Origin: Methylaequor sp002691245
Lineage (GTDB): Bacteria > Pseudomonadota > Alphaproteobacteria > Methylaequorales > Methylaequoraceae
Reading direction: 5' to 3'
DNA: 40,496 bases
Assembly (NCBI GenBank): GCA_002691245.1
Contig: NZHH01000048.1
Coordinates: forward strand, 1-40,496
The translations under genes and the position numbers were made by a program. The stretch's first letter is position 1. Each line of letters begins with the position of its first letter. The notes beneath the pieces are model-generated. The model was not told the DNA's origin, made no database searches, and was given only the letters and a program-made list of their open reading frames with translations. Below, piece by piece: positions 24,843-33,757 of the stretch.

Positions 24843-25928
24843 ATGAAATTAGTTGATAAATATATACTTAAACAACTACTTAATAATTCGTTTTTAATTC
24901 TATTATTAATTGTATCACTATTCTGTCTAGCAAAAAGTGTGCAACTGATAGAGCTAATGGTAGGACGAGGTCTTCCATTCTTTATTTTTATAAAGTTAAT
25001 TTTACTTTCCCTTCCCCAAATAATACCAACCCTTTTGCCAGTTATAGTAAGTCTGTCTATTTTTTTTGTTTTATCAAGAATGCAGACGGATAAGGAGTTG
25101 ATTATTTTACAATCTTCGAGTTTTAATGTATTTGACATTTTAAAACCAATTATTCTTTTCTCAATTCTTATGAGCTCACTCAGTTTTTTTTTTACTCTTT
25201 ATCAATCTCCAAAGTCAAATCAAGATTTTAAAGTCTTATTGTACACTCTAAAAAACGACTACTCCTCCACTCTTCTTCAAGAAGGAACATTCAATACATT
25301 TGGCAAAGACTTTACTATTTTTGTTAAACAAAGAAAAAAAGATGGACTTCATAACGTGTTTATTCACGATACTCGAGATGAAAATAGAACATCAACACTA
25401 ATAGCAAAAAAAGGTAATTTAATAACAACAAACGATTCTACAAAAATTTTACTAGAAGATGGTTCTCAACACTTCCAATCTAAAGATAAAAAGCTTTCTG
25501 TTTTATACTTTGATAAATATTTATTAGACATTCAACAAAATGAGAACAATAGTTTTTTAAATAGATGGAAATCTCCCTCTGAAAGAACCCTACAAGAGTT
25601 AAAAAAACCAAATATGAGTTCTGGTGACGACTTAAACAATCTTCAAGCTTTTAAAGCAGAATTAACACTTAGATTCGCTATGCCAATAAATATTATAGGA
25701 TTTGGAATTCTAATAATGTTTGTTACACTTTCATTTGGTTATAGTAGGAAAGAAAATATATCAAAAACACTTATAGTTTTTTTAACAGTTATAATTTTGC
25801 AAATAATTTCTATAATATCTTCAAACCTTTCAATCAAGTTTTCAGATAGTGAAATGTTAAACTTTATTCCTATTTTATTTTGTTTGTTATCGTTTTTCTT
25901 TTTTGTTCCTAGGTCAAAAAGATTATAA
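24843..25928 (+). CDS. lptF: LPS export ABC transporter permease LptF
   Basis: LptF is one of the two inner-membrane permeases of the LptB2FGC complex that pulls lipopolysaccharide out of the inner membrane. The 361-residue protein shows the N-terminal MKLVDKYILKQLL, a first membrane helix, LSLPQIIPTLLPVIVSLSIFFVL, a central periplasmic domain and three C-terminal helices. ATG at 24843 is preferred over the long in-frame upstream extension from 24735, which reads into the pepA gene and has no family match. The stop shares a base with the lptG start (TAATG). Confidence 0.93.
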   Translation: MKLVDKYILKQLLNNSFLILLLIVSLFCLAKSVQLIELMVGRGLPFFIFIKLILLSLPQIIPTLLPVIVSLSIFFVLSRMQTDKELIILQSSSFNVFDILKPIILFSILMSSLSFFFTLYQSPKSNQDFKVLLYTLKNDYSSTLLQEGTFNTFGKDFTIFVKQRKKDGLHNVFIHDTRDENRTSTLIAKKGNLITTNDSTKILLEDGSQHFQSKDKKLSVLYFDKYLLDIQQNENNSFLNRWKSPSERTLQELKKPNMSSGDDLNNLQAFKAELTLRFAMPINIIGFGILIMFVTLSFGYSRKENISKTLIVFLTVIILQIISIISSNLSIKFSDSEMLNFIPILFCLLSFFFFVPRSKRL

Positions 25929-27022
25929 TGTTGAAAAGTAAAATCATTTTAAAATACTTAGTTAAAGAAAATCTATCATCATTTTTAATAATTCTAACTT
26001 TCTCTTGTTTTCTTTTTATATCAATTGATTTGATAGAATTAATAAGAAGAAGTTCAAGTAAAAATATAGAATTTAGTATTTTATTAAAAATGTCTATTTT
26101 TCATATTCCATCTTTATTTCCAATAATTCTGCCTACCGTGTTTTTACTTAGCTCAATGAACACCTATATGAAACTTAATAAATTCAATGAACTAAGTGTT
26201 TTAAGAGCATCAGGTTTTTCAATTTGGTCTATAATTTCTCCAGCTTTAATAAATGCTTGTCTAATCAGCTTAATTTTTATTCTAATATTCAATCCAATTT
26301 TTGCTCATATGAATATCAAATTTAAAAATTATGAGAGCATTTATTTTAAAGGAAATTCTGGTTTATATTCAATATCTCAAACAGGCTTGTGGTTAAGAGA
26401 AAAAAATGAGGAGTTCGAATATGTAATAAATGCAAAGCATTATTCCTCAGAGGAAAAAAAACTTAAAGAAGTAAAAATTTTTAAATTTGATCTTGAAAAT
26501 AAATTTTTAGAGAGAATTGATGTAGAAAGTGTTGAAATGATCAATGACAAATATTGGAAACTACTGCGTGGATATAGATTAGAATTAAATAAAACACCAA
26601 ATGAATTTGATACGTATGATTTAAATATAAATTTAGATGTAGCAAAGATTGAAAAAAATTTCCGTCCACCTGAAACAATAAGTTTTTGGGAATTAGAAAA
26701 TTACATAAATAATTTAGAAAAATCTGGTTTTTCGGTAAAAAAACACATCATATATAAAAATTATCTTTATTCTTATCCTCTTATTCTTATTTCAATGGTT
26801 CTCTTAGGTTGCATACTTTCAATAAAAAAAGATAGAGTTAAAAAAAATATTCTTAAAATCATATCTGGAATCATCATAGGTGTAGTTTTTCATTTTCTCT
26901 CAGATATAATAAAAACACTTGGACAGACTGGCAGTTTAAATGTATTTTTTGCAGTATGGGCGCCTCCCATTATTTTTATTTTATTTCTTTTGAGCACACT
27001 TATACATTTTGAAGATGGTTAG
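25928..27022 (+). CDS. lptG: LPS export ABC transporter permease LptG
   Basis: LptG pairs with LptF in the LPS exporter. The 364-residue protein has an N-terminal helix (FLIILTFSCFLFISIDLIELI), HIPSLFPIILPTVFLLSSMNTYMKL and NELSVLRASGFSIWSI, which carries the coupling-helix region that contacts LptB, then a periplasmic domain and C-terminal helices ending in LGQTGSLNVFFAVWAPPIIF. Start and stop overlap the flanking lptF and lptD genes, indicating a single operon for outer-membrane biogenesis. The ATPase gene lptB is not in this window. Confidence 0.94.
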   Translation: MLKSKIILKYLVKENLSSFLIILTFSCFLFISIDLIELIRRSSSKNIEFSILLKMSIFHIPSLFPIILPTVFLLSSMNTYMKLNKFNELSVLRASGFSIWSIISPALINACLISLIFILIFNPIFAHMNIKFKNYESIYFKGNSGLYSISQTGLWLREKNEEFEYVINAKHYSSEEKKLKEVKIFKFDLENKFLERIDVESVEMINDKYWKLLRGYRLELNKTPNEFDTYDLNINLDVAKIEKNFRPPETISFWELENYINNLEKSGFSVKKHIIYKNYLYSYPLILISMVLLGCILSIKKDRVKKNILKIISGIIIGVVFHFLSDIIKTLGQTGSLNVFFAVWAPPIIFILFLLSTLIHFEDG

Positions 27023-29183
27023 GTATATTTTTTTATTTATTTTATTATTCCATGACATTTGCAATTCAAATGACGAATTAGAAATATCTGCAGATCAATT
27101 TACTTATGATAAAGATAATACAAGAATTTATGCTACTGGTGACGTCAAAATTATAGACGATCAATTTAAATTAAATGCAGATAAGGTTTTTCTCAATAAT
27201 TCAACAAACGTGCTGTCAGCCAGAGACAATGTAACCATCTTCAATTCAGATGGTTCCATCCTAAAAGCAAAAAAAATTGTAGCTGATCAAGATCTAAAAA
27301 ATGCAATTATAGAAGATAATTTTTTATATATTCCATCAGCACCTTTCAATGAAAAAGAAAATTTTTTACGACTTGCTGCAAAAAAAGTTGAAAGGAGAGG
27401 TGACTATTGGGAAAAACTTGAAAGTGGGGTTTTTACTGCTTGTGAAATATGTTATAATGCTAAAACCAATAAATTTGACCCACCTCTTATTCAATTAAGA
27501 GCAAAAAAGATAATACATGATAAAAAATCTTTGGATGTCAAATACTTCGATACATTCGTTGATTTTAAAGGAAAAAGTGTCTTCTACCTTCCATATTTCT
27601 CTCACGCGTCACCTTTAGTAAAAAGAAAAGCAGGTTTTATATCACCAACATTTCTTCAAAATTATTATTTTGGACTATCAACTGAAATTCCTTATTATTA
27701 TCCGTTCAGTGATCATCATGATATGACAATAAAACCAAGATTTTCTCAAAAAAAAAATCCATCAGTACTGATTGAGCATCGAAAAAATTTTTTTAATGGA
27801 GAAATAGTTTCAGAGATAAGTGGAACAATAGAGAAAAAAAAAAAAAAGGATACCATTAAAGAAAATAAAAAAAGAGGTCATTTCAGATCGCAAGGGAATT
27901 TTGATTTAAAAAAAGATATTTCACTAGCGTTTAAAATAGACAGGACCACAGATAGAAATTATCTAAATACTTATAAATATGGATACACTGATAACCTAGA
28001 GTCCTTTATTAAATTAAAAAATAGTAGAAATTTAAATTTCTACAGTATTGAATCTTATTTATTTCAAGATCTAAGAAAGGATATCAACCAAAAAGCAATT
28101 CCCAAAATTCTTCCAAGATTTAGAATAGATTTGAACTCAAATAAAACATTAAATTTTCTTAATTATGAAACTAGAATCGAAGCAGTAAATTTAAGTAGAA
28201 CTGAAGGTAATGAGTCAAAAAAATTCTTTGTTAATCAAAATATTTTTTTTCCAACAATCTTTAGAGATGGCACACTAATGAATCTAGGTCTTCACTTAAA
28301 TGCCGGCTTATATCATATAGAAAAATATGTTAATCCAAAAACTGGGAAGTTTCAATTTACTGACTTTGAATCAACTTTTTTTCCACAATTATCTGTAGAG
28401 TTAGCAAAACCTTACATTAAAAAAACTTCTAGATTTAAAACTATCATTAAACCACAAGTTTTGTTTTTGAAATCTACTTTAGATGCCTTCAACAGAGATA
28501 TTCCAGATGAATCTAATGTCAACAACTTTGAACTTGATTATTATGATCTTTTCGATAGAAATCGTTTATCAGGTAATGATAGATTTGATAACTTAACAAG
28601 ATTAGATTATGGTATTTCATTGTTAAAACAATCTATGGCTACGAATGTTTCAAGCAAAATTGGTATTGCTCAGAGTTATCAATTTGAGAATCATAAATAT
28701 TTACCAAAGAATTCAGGTATTAACGATAAATTTTCTAATATTCTCGCAAATATTGAGATATCGCCAAGTCAATCAATAAAAATAAATTCTTTTTTTTCAG
28801 TAGATAAGGATAATTTTTCTATAAAAAATGCTTATTCAAGCCTGATGTTTAACATAAAAGAAACCTATCTTGCTATTAATAACATCAGAGCTCCTGCCGT
28901 AATTTCAAGTGATGGAGCTAATCTTATTGAATCAAAAAATCAATTTAACTTTTCCTTTGAGCAAAAATTTTCAGAATTCTGGTCCTTTACTACATCTTCA
29001 ACATTTGATAAAAAAAACAGAATTAAGTTTCATGATATCAATACTAAAATTAAATATGAGGATGAATGTGTTGGTTTTTCATTTAATTGGAAAAGGCAAT
29101 ACACTCACAACCCTGAAGATCCAACTTCAAATAGTTTCCTTTTTTTATTTTCACTTAAAGAAATTATGGAAAATGATATTTAA
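27015..29183 (+). CDS. lptD: LPS-assembly protein LptD
   Basis: LptD is the outer-membrane beta-barrel that places lipopolysaccharide on the cell surface. The product of about 722 residues has a signal peptide (IFLFILLFHDICNS), an N-terminal OstA-like domain (ISADQFTYDKDNTRIYATGDVKI) and a long beta-barrel with FYLPYFSHASPLVKRKAGFISPTF. A Cys pair occurs near residue 142 (TACEICYN). ATG at 27015 is chosen over the TTG at 27009; it overlaps the lptG stop by eight bases. A run of 14 A bases at 27834-27847 codes five lysines within the barrel region, an obvious slippage-prone site but without a frame break in this sequence. Confidence 0.93.
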   Translation: MVRYIFLFILLFHDICNSNDELEISADQFTYDKDNTRIYATGDVKIIDDQFKLNADKVFLNNSTNVLSARDNVTIFNSDGSILKAKKIVADQDLKNAIIEDNFLYIPSAPFNEKENFLRLAAKKVERRGDYWEKLESGVFTACEICYNAKTNKFDPPLIQLRAKKIIHDKKSLDVKYFDTFVDFKGKSVFYLPYFSHASPLVKRKAGFISPTFLQNYYFGLSTEIPYYYPFSDHHDMTIKPRFSQKKNPSVLIEHRKNFFNGEIVSEISGTIEKKKKKDTIKENKKRGHFRSQGNFDLKKDISLAFKIDRTTDRNYLNTYKYGYTDNLESFIKLKNSRNLNFYSIESYLFQDLRKDINQKAIPKILPRFRIDLNSNKTLNFLNYETRIEAVNLSRTEGNESKKFFVNQNIFFPTIFRDGTLMNLGLHLNAGLYHIEKYVNPKTGKFQFTDFESTFFPQLSVELAKPYIKKTSRFKTIIKPQVLFLKSTLDAFNRDIPDESNVNNFELDYYDLFDRNRLSGNDRFDNLTRLDYGISLLKQSMATNVSSKIGIAQSYQFENHKYLPKNSGINDKFSNILANIEISPSQSIKINSFFSVDKDNFSIKNAYSSLMFNIKETYLAINNIRAPAVISSDGANLIESKNQFNFSFEQKFSEFWSFTTSSTFDKKNRIKFHDINTKIKYEDECVGFSFNWKRQYTHNPEDPTSNSFLFLFSLKEIMENDI

Positions 29184-30402
29184 AGTAACAGCACTAATAA
29201 TAGTTAGTTTTTTTTGTCTTTTCTCTATAGTGAAGCCGTTAAATGCCGAAGAAAAGTTTGAAGCCTTAATCGCATCTGTTAACTCAGAAGCAATCACTAC
29301 ATATGATCTTTCACAAAGAATTAAGCTAGTACTTAAATCATTAAACCTTAACGATAACATTAAAAATAGAGACTCAGTCAGAGACAGAGTCTTAGAGTTA
29401 TTGATTATTGAAAAATTAAAAAAAAATGAAGCTCAAAAAGCCCAAATTGATGCAGAAAAAAGTGAAGTAATTGAATTTGCTTCTGTTGTTTATAATTTTC
29501 CAATTGAGGAATTTAGTGAATTTAAATCTTTTCTTGAAGATGAAAATATTGATTTTTCGATTGTCTTGGAACAACTTAAAACAGAGTTGGTATGGAAAAA
29601 ATTTTCTCAACAAAGATTTTCATCAAAAATTACAATTAATAGTGTTGATATAGATGCTATAATAAACAACTATAAAAATAAATTTGGGAAGGTTGAATAC
29701 AATTATTCTGAAATACTTTTACTAAATAATAGTTTAAACAATTGGCAATCATCTAAAAAAAAAATGGATATTGTTTTATCTCTACTAGATTCCGGAACTT
29801 CTTTCGACATGCTAGCCAATAAATTTAGTGATACAAGTCCTCAAGGAAATAATAATAAAGCCTCAGGGTGGATTTTAGAGGATAATATTGATATAGAAAC
29901 AAGAAATATTTTAGAGAAAATGAAAATAGGTGAAATAAAAAAAAATATTAGAATTAACAATGGATATAAAATAATAAAACTCAACAAAAAAAGAAGATTT
30001 GGAGATGAACAAGTTAAGTTCTCTTTTTTGAAGTTTTCATCATTTGATGAAATGAAAATCATGAGTATCAAAGGTATTGAAATAGGGTGTAACAAATTTG
30101 ATGAAAAGGGATTAAGTAAAGATATTAAATATCTAAAAATACAAGATATTCTTGCTAAAGATTTATCAGAGGATTTTTTATATCAAATAAAAAATACTGA
30201 AGAAAATAATTTTACTTCAGCATTCGAGGTAAGTGGAGAATACAATATACTTTACATTTGCGAAAAAAATGAATCTGAAATGAAAGCTATTCCAAGAGAT
30301 ATTGTTGAGAGACAGGCTTTTTCAAAAAAGTTTAATCAACTTTCAAATACTTATATTTCTAATATTAGAAAAAGTGCAAATATAAAATTCTTTAACAAAT
30401 GA
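29173..30402 (+). CDS. surA: Periplasmic chaperone SurA (peptidyl-prolyl isomerase)
   Basis: SurA escorts outer-membrane proteins such as LptD across the periplasm. ATG at 29173 gives a 409-residue protein with a signal peptide (ALIIVSFFCLFSIVKPLNA), a SurA N-terminal chaperone domain (VNSEAITTYDLSQRIKLVL) and a single parvulin-like domain at about residues 173-270 (SEILLL, FDMLANKFSDTSPQ, GWILE). A longer in-frame opening from 28909 runs through lptD codons in another frame and is not credible. The start overlaps the lptD stop, and the stop overlaps pdxA in an ATGA junction. Confidence 0.9.
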   Translation: MIFKVTALIIVSFFCLFSIVKPLNAEEKFEALIASVNSEAITTYDLSQRIKLVLKSLNLNDNIKNRDSVRDRVLELLIIEKLKKNEAQKAQIDAEKSEVIEFASVVYNFPIEEFSEFKSFLEDENIDFSIVLEQLKTELVWKKFSQQRFSSKITINSVDIDAIINNYKNKFGKVEYNYSEILLLNNSLNNWQSSKKKMDIVLSLLDSGTSFDMLANKFSDTSPQGNNNKASGWILEDNIDIETRNILEKMKIGEIKKNIRINNGYKIIKLNKKRRFGDEQVKFSFLKFSSFDEMKIMSIKGIEIGCNKFDEKGLSKDIKYLKIQDILAKDLSEDFLYQIKNTEENNFTSAFEVSGEYNILYICEKNESEMKAIPRDIVERQAFSKKFNQLSNTYISNIRKSANIKFFNK

Positions 30403-31430
30403 GATATTTAGAAAAACCCATTGCCGTTTCCATGGGAGAGCCATCTGGAGTGGCCTCAGAATTAATTATTAAAGCTTGGCTTAAAAGAAAAATCTACAAG
30501 ATACCTCCTTTTATCCTAGTAGATGATCTTTACAAACTAACTAAATTAAATAAGTTATTTAAACTGAATGCAAAATTTCGTGTGATTTCGAAAAATGATG
30601 AGATACATGATTTCTTTCACAATGAAATTCCTGTAATTGATATCAAAGCAAAAATAAATCTCAATTTAGGGAATAGTAACAAAAAAAATAATAAATATGT
30701 CATTGAATCTATTAAAAAGTCATTTGAATTAGTTTATAGTGGACAATGTTCAAGCCTTATCACATTACCGGTTTGTAAAAAGACACTAAAAAAAGATAAG
30801 TTTAATTTTAATGGTCAAACAGAATTTTTAGCGCATTTAACAAAAAAAAAATCTGGAATAAAACATAATGAAATAATGATACTTTCTACCACTAAACCTG
30901 TAGATAGAGGAGTTAATTTGATAGTGGGGTTGGTTACTACACATATTCCTTTAAGCAAAATTCATAAAAATATTAATAAAAAAGTAGTCTTAGAAAAAAT
31001 TGTCTCATTCAAAAAGTCTCTAGAAAAAATCTGGAAGCTAAAATCTCCCAAAATTGCTGTCACTAGCATTAATCCTCATGCTGGAGAAGGTGGTCTTATT
31101 GGTAATGAAGAAATTACAACAATAAAACCAATTCTAAATAGTTGTAAAAAAGTTGGAATTAAAGTGATAGGTCCCATAAGCGCAGATTCGTGCTTTCACA
31201 AAAAAAGTCGAGAAAAATATGATGGAATTCTTTGTTTTTATCATGACCAGGGGTTAATACCAGTAAAAACTATTGATTTTAATAATTCAATAAATGTGAC
31301 AGGTGGTCTTCCATTTATAAGGGTTTCACCAGATCATGGACCAGCCTTTGATATCGCAGGACAAAACAAAGCATCTGTTGAAAGTTTAATAGCATGTTTT
31401 AAATTTCTAAAGGAAGTCCCAAAAAAATGA
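30399..31430 (+). CDS. pdxA: 4-hydroxythreonine-4-phosphate dehydrogenase
   Basis: PdxA oxidises 4-phosphohydroxy-L-threonine in the DXP-dependent route to pyridoxal phosphate. The 343-residue protein has MGEPSGVASEL at the N-terminus, GQTEFLAHLT, the metal-ligand regions GLVTTHIPLSKI and YHDQGLIPVKT with their histidines, and the terminal DHGPAFDIAGQNKA. Length matches the family. It links to surA and ksgA by 4-base ATGA overlaps, the conserved surA-pdxA-ksgA order of Proteobacteria. Confidence 0.96.
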   Translation: MRYLEKPIAVSMGEPSGVASELIIKAWLKRKIYKIPPFILVDDLYKLTKLNKLFKLNAKFRVISKNDEIHDFFHNEIPVIDIKAKINLNLGNSNKKNNKYVIESIKKSFELVYSGQCSSLITLPVCKKTLKKDKFNFNGQTEFLAHLTKKKSGIKHNEIMILSTTKPVDRGVNLIVGLVTTHIPLSKIHKNINKKVVLEKIVSFKKSLEKIWKLKSPKIAVTSINPHAGEGGLIGNEEITTIKPILNSCKKVGIKVIGPISADSCFHKKSREKYDGILCFYHDQGLIPVKTIDFNNSINVTGGLPFIRVSPDHGPAFDIAGQNKASVESLIACFKFLKEVPKK

Positions 31431-32200
31431 AATTTAGTTTCAAAAAAAGTCTAGGACAACATTTCTTGAGAGATAAAGAAACCTTAAATAAAATTGTGTT
31501 TTTAAGAGATATTAAGGACCAGGTTATTGTTGAAATCGGACCTGGTGATGGTGCTCTCACGAAGATGATACTTAATCAAAATCCAAAAAAACTAGTTATT
31601 ATTGAAAAAGACAAATCACTAAAAAAGTATTTGGAAAACATTAAGAAAAACCATCCAGATAAATTAAAAATAATATATGATGATGCTTTGAGATTCGATT
31701 TTCAAAAGATTGATGCAAATAAATTAATTATGATTGCTAATTTACCTTATAATATAGCGAGCACTTTATTAATTGGACTTATTCAAAGGTTTAAACACTT
31801 TCAAAGATTAATAGTAATGGTTCAGAGGGAAGTTGCAGAGCGTTTATCAGCAAGAGTTTCTACAAAATCTTACGGAAGGATTTCTGTTTTAATGCAGTTA
31901 CATAGCGATATAAAAAAATGTTTTGATGTTTCTCCTGAAAAATTTATACCTCAACCTAATGTATTTTCTTCAGTCATTGAAATTATTCCTAATAAAAAAA
32001 AAGAATTTAATTTTTACAATCTAGACAAAGTTTTAAAAATATCATTCTCGAAGCGTAGAAAAACAATTAAAAATAATCTTAAAGAAATTGAAAATTTCTC
32101 TGAAAAAGAAATTCAAGATTTTGGAATACACCCAAAATCTAGACCTCAGGACATAAGTCCTGAAAATTACGTAAAATTGTCTAATTATCTATTTAAGTAA
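31427..32200 (+). CDS. ksgA: 16S rRNA (adenine(1518)-N6/adenine(1519)-N6)-dimethyltransferase
   Basis: KsgA (RsmA) dimethylates two adjacent adenines near the 3' end of 16S rRNA during 30S maturation. The 257-residue protein starts SLGQHFLRDKETL, has the AdoMet motif VEIGPGDGALT and the catalytic NLPYNIAS. The C-terminal RNA-contact domain ends in FGIHPKSRPQDISPENYVKL. Length is normal. Its stop overlaps the convergent gmk stop by 12 bases. Confidence 0.96.
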   Translation: MKFSFKKSLGQHFLRDKETLNKIVFLRDIKDQVIVEIGPGDGALTKMILNQNPKKLVIIEKDKSLKKYLENIKKNHPDKLKIIYDDALRFDFQKIDANKLIMIANLPYNIASTLLIGLIQRFKHFQRLIVMVQREVAERLSARVSTKSYGRISVLMQLHSDIKKCFDVSPEKFIPQPNVFSSVIEIIPNKKKEFNFYNLDKVLKISFSKRRKTIKNNLKEIENFSEKEIQDFGIHPKSRPQDISPENYVKLSNYLFK

Positions 32201-32815
32201 TTTATCAATAAAATCATAAATAAATTTTTGTCTGCTTCTTCTTTTTCTCTCGACATTAAGAATAGTAATTATTTCAGCAATACATTGATTTAATTCTTTG
32301 TTTACAAGAACATAATCGTACTCAATCCAGTGACTTATTTCTGATTTTGCTTTGCTCATCCTTTTACTAACAATATCATTGCTATCCTCTGCTCTTTTTT
32401 TTAATCTTTTTAACAGTTCATTATTACTCGGGGGTAATATAAAAATTGATACAACATCATTTTTTGAAAAGTCTGATAATTTTTGAGCACCTTGCCAGTC
32501 AATATCAAAAATCATATCCTGGCCCATTGCTAAATTTTCTTCTATCGTGGTTTTGGGGGTTCCATACCAATGATCAAAAACATTTGCGTACTCAATAAAA
32601 AAGTTTTCTTTTTTTAAAGAATCAAATTTTTGCTGAGAAATAAAAAAATAGTCTACCCCATCTTTTTCGCTTCTTCTTTTTGGTCTAGTTGTAAACGAAA
32701 TTGACATAGAAATTTTTTTATCTAAGGTGACAATCTTTTTACACAGGGTAGTTTTTCCAGCTCCTGAAGGAGAGGATAAAACAAGCATTAAACCTTTTCT
32801 TGAACTTTTATTCAC
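32189..32815 (-). CDS. gmk: Guanylate kinase
   Basis: Gmk phosphorylates GMP and dGMP with ATP. The 208-residue protein has the P-loop LSSPSGAGKTTL, the GMP-binding SFTTRPKRRSEKDGVDYFF and the LIEYANVFDHWYGTP region (written FIEYANVF in this protein). IDWQGAQKL marks the second nucleotide-binding strand. It overlaps mltG by four bases. A yicC gene usually lies between mltG and gmk in Alphaproteobacteria; it is absent here. Confidence 0.96.
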   Translation of the reverse strand: MNKSSRKGLMLVLSSPSGAGKTTLCKKIVTLDKKISMSISFTTRPKRRSEKDGVDYFFISQQKFDSLKKENFFIEYANVFDHWYGTPKTTIEENLAMGQDMIFDIDWQGAQKLSDFSKNDVVSIFILPPSNNELLKRLKKRAEDSNDIVSKRMSKAKSEISHWIEYDYVLVNKELNQCIAEIITILNVERKRRSRQKFIYDFIDKLLK

Positions 32816-33756
32816 TTTTTTCTCAATTTTTGAACTTTTTTTATATTTTGTAAATGTTGTTTGTAAGTAGAGGAAAAAATATGACCACCATCTTTAAAAT
32901 TAGAAACAAAATATAAATAATCACTATTTGAGGGATTAATTGTAGCATATAAAGAGTCTATTCCAGGAAAACAGATCGGTGATGGAGGTAGGCCTTTATT
33001 TACATAGGTATTGTATTTCGATTTAATTTTTAAGTCTCTTCTTAATAACTTTCTATCCATTTTGCTTTTACCGTTTGTAATAGCATATACTACTGTTGGG
33101 TCTGATTGAAGTTTCATATTCTTTTTAAATCTATTATAAAAAACACCTGATATGATAGGTTTTTCAATTTTTTTTGAAGTTTCTTTTTCAATTATTGAAG
33201 CAAGAATAAACATCTCAGAAATGTTTTGGATACTAATTTCAATGTTTCGAGATGCCCAAATTCTGTCTGAAATTTGGCTGCTTTTCTTTACTATCTTTTC
33301 TAGGATTATTTTAGGATTATCAGAGAATTTATAAAAGTATGTATTAGCAATTATGTTTTCAGGAATATCACTCATACTCAACTTAAAATCATCTCCTAAG
33401 CTATTTAAATTATTTAAAAGATCAAATTTTGTAGTACCTTCGACAATGGTAATTTTTCGATCAAGAGATTTTCCTTCCTTTAGCTTATTAAGAATTTTGT
33501 TGATTGAATAAGCACCCTCAAATTTATATTCTCCGTATTTTAGTTTTTTTTCTGATAAATTTAATTTTGCCCAGATAATAAAAAAATTTTTATTTCTTAT
33601 AAGATCTTCATCTGAAAGAATTTCAGAAATTTGACCTAATTTCATTCCAGGCTCAATAATAATTGTTCTTCCATCTAAAATTTCTTTTTCTTTAAAAAAA
33701 AATAAAAATAAAAAGTTAACAAAAATTATGAGTAATAAAAAAAAATGTCTAATCAC
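32812..33756 (-). CDS. mltG: Endolytic murein transglycosylase
   Basis: MltG cuts nascent glycan strands inside the chain and acts as a terminator of peptidoglycan elongation at the inner membrane. The 314-residue protein has one N-terminal membrane segment (FFLLLIIFVNFLFLFFF), a LysM-like stretch, and a YceG domain with the catalytic Glu190 in ASIIEKET, then SGVFYNRFKKNMKLQSDPTV and LPPSPICFPG. Length is near the usual 320-350. It lies one base after the fabF stop and overlaps gmk. Confidence 0.95.
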   Translation of the reverse strand: MIRHFFLLLIIFVNFLFLFFFKEKEILDGRTIIIEPGMKLGQISEILSDEDLIRNKNFFIIWAKLNLSEKKLKYGEYKFEGAYSINKILNKLKEGKSLDRKITIVEGTTKFDLLNNLNSLGDDFKLSMSDIPENIIANTYFYKFSDNPKIILEKIVKKSSQISDRIWASRNIEISIQNISEMFILASIIEKETSKKIEKPIISGVFYNRFKKNMKLQSDPTVVYAITNGKSKMDRKLLRRDLKIKSKYNTYVNKGLPPSPICFPGIDSLYATINPSNSDYLYFVSNFKDGGHIFSSTYKQHLQNIKKVQKLRKK

Positions 33757-33757
33757 T

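Noticed and set aside
28909..29172. 88-codon upstream extension of surA
   Set aside because: It reads lptD codons in another frame; the signal peptide begins after ATG 29173.
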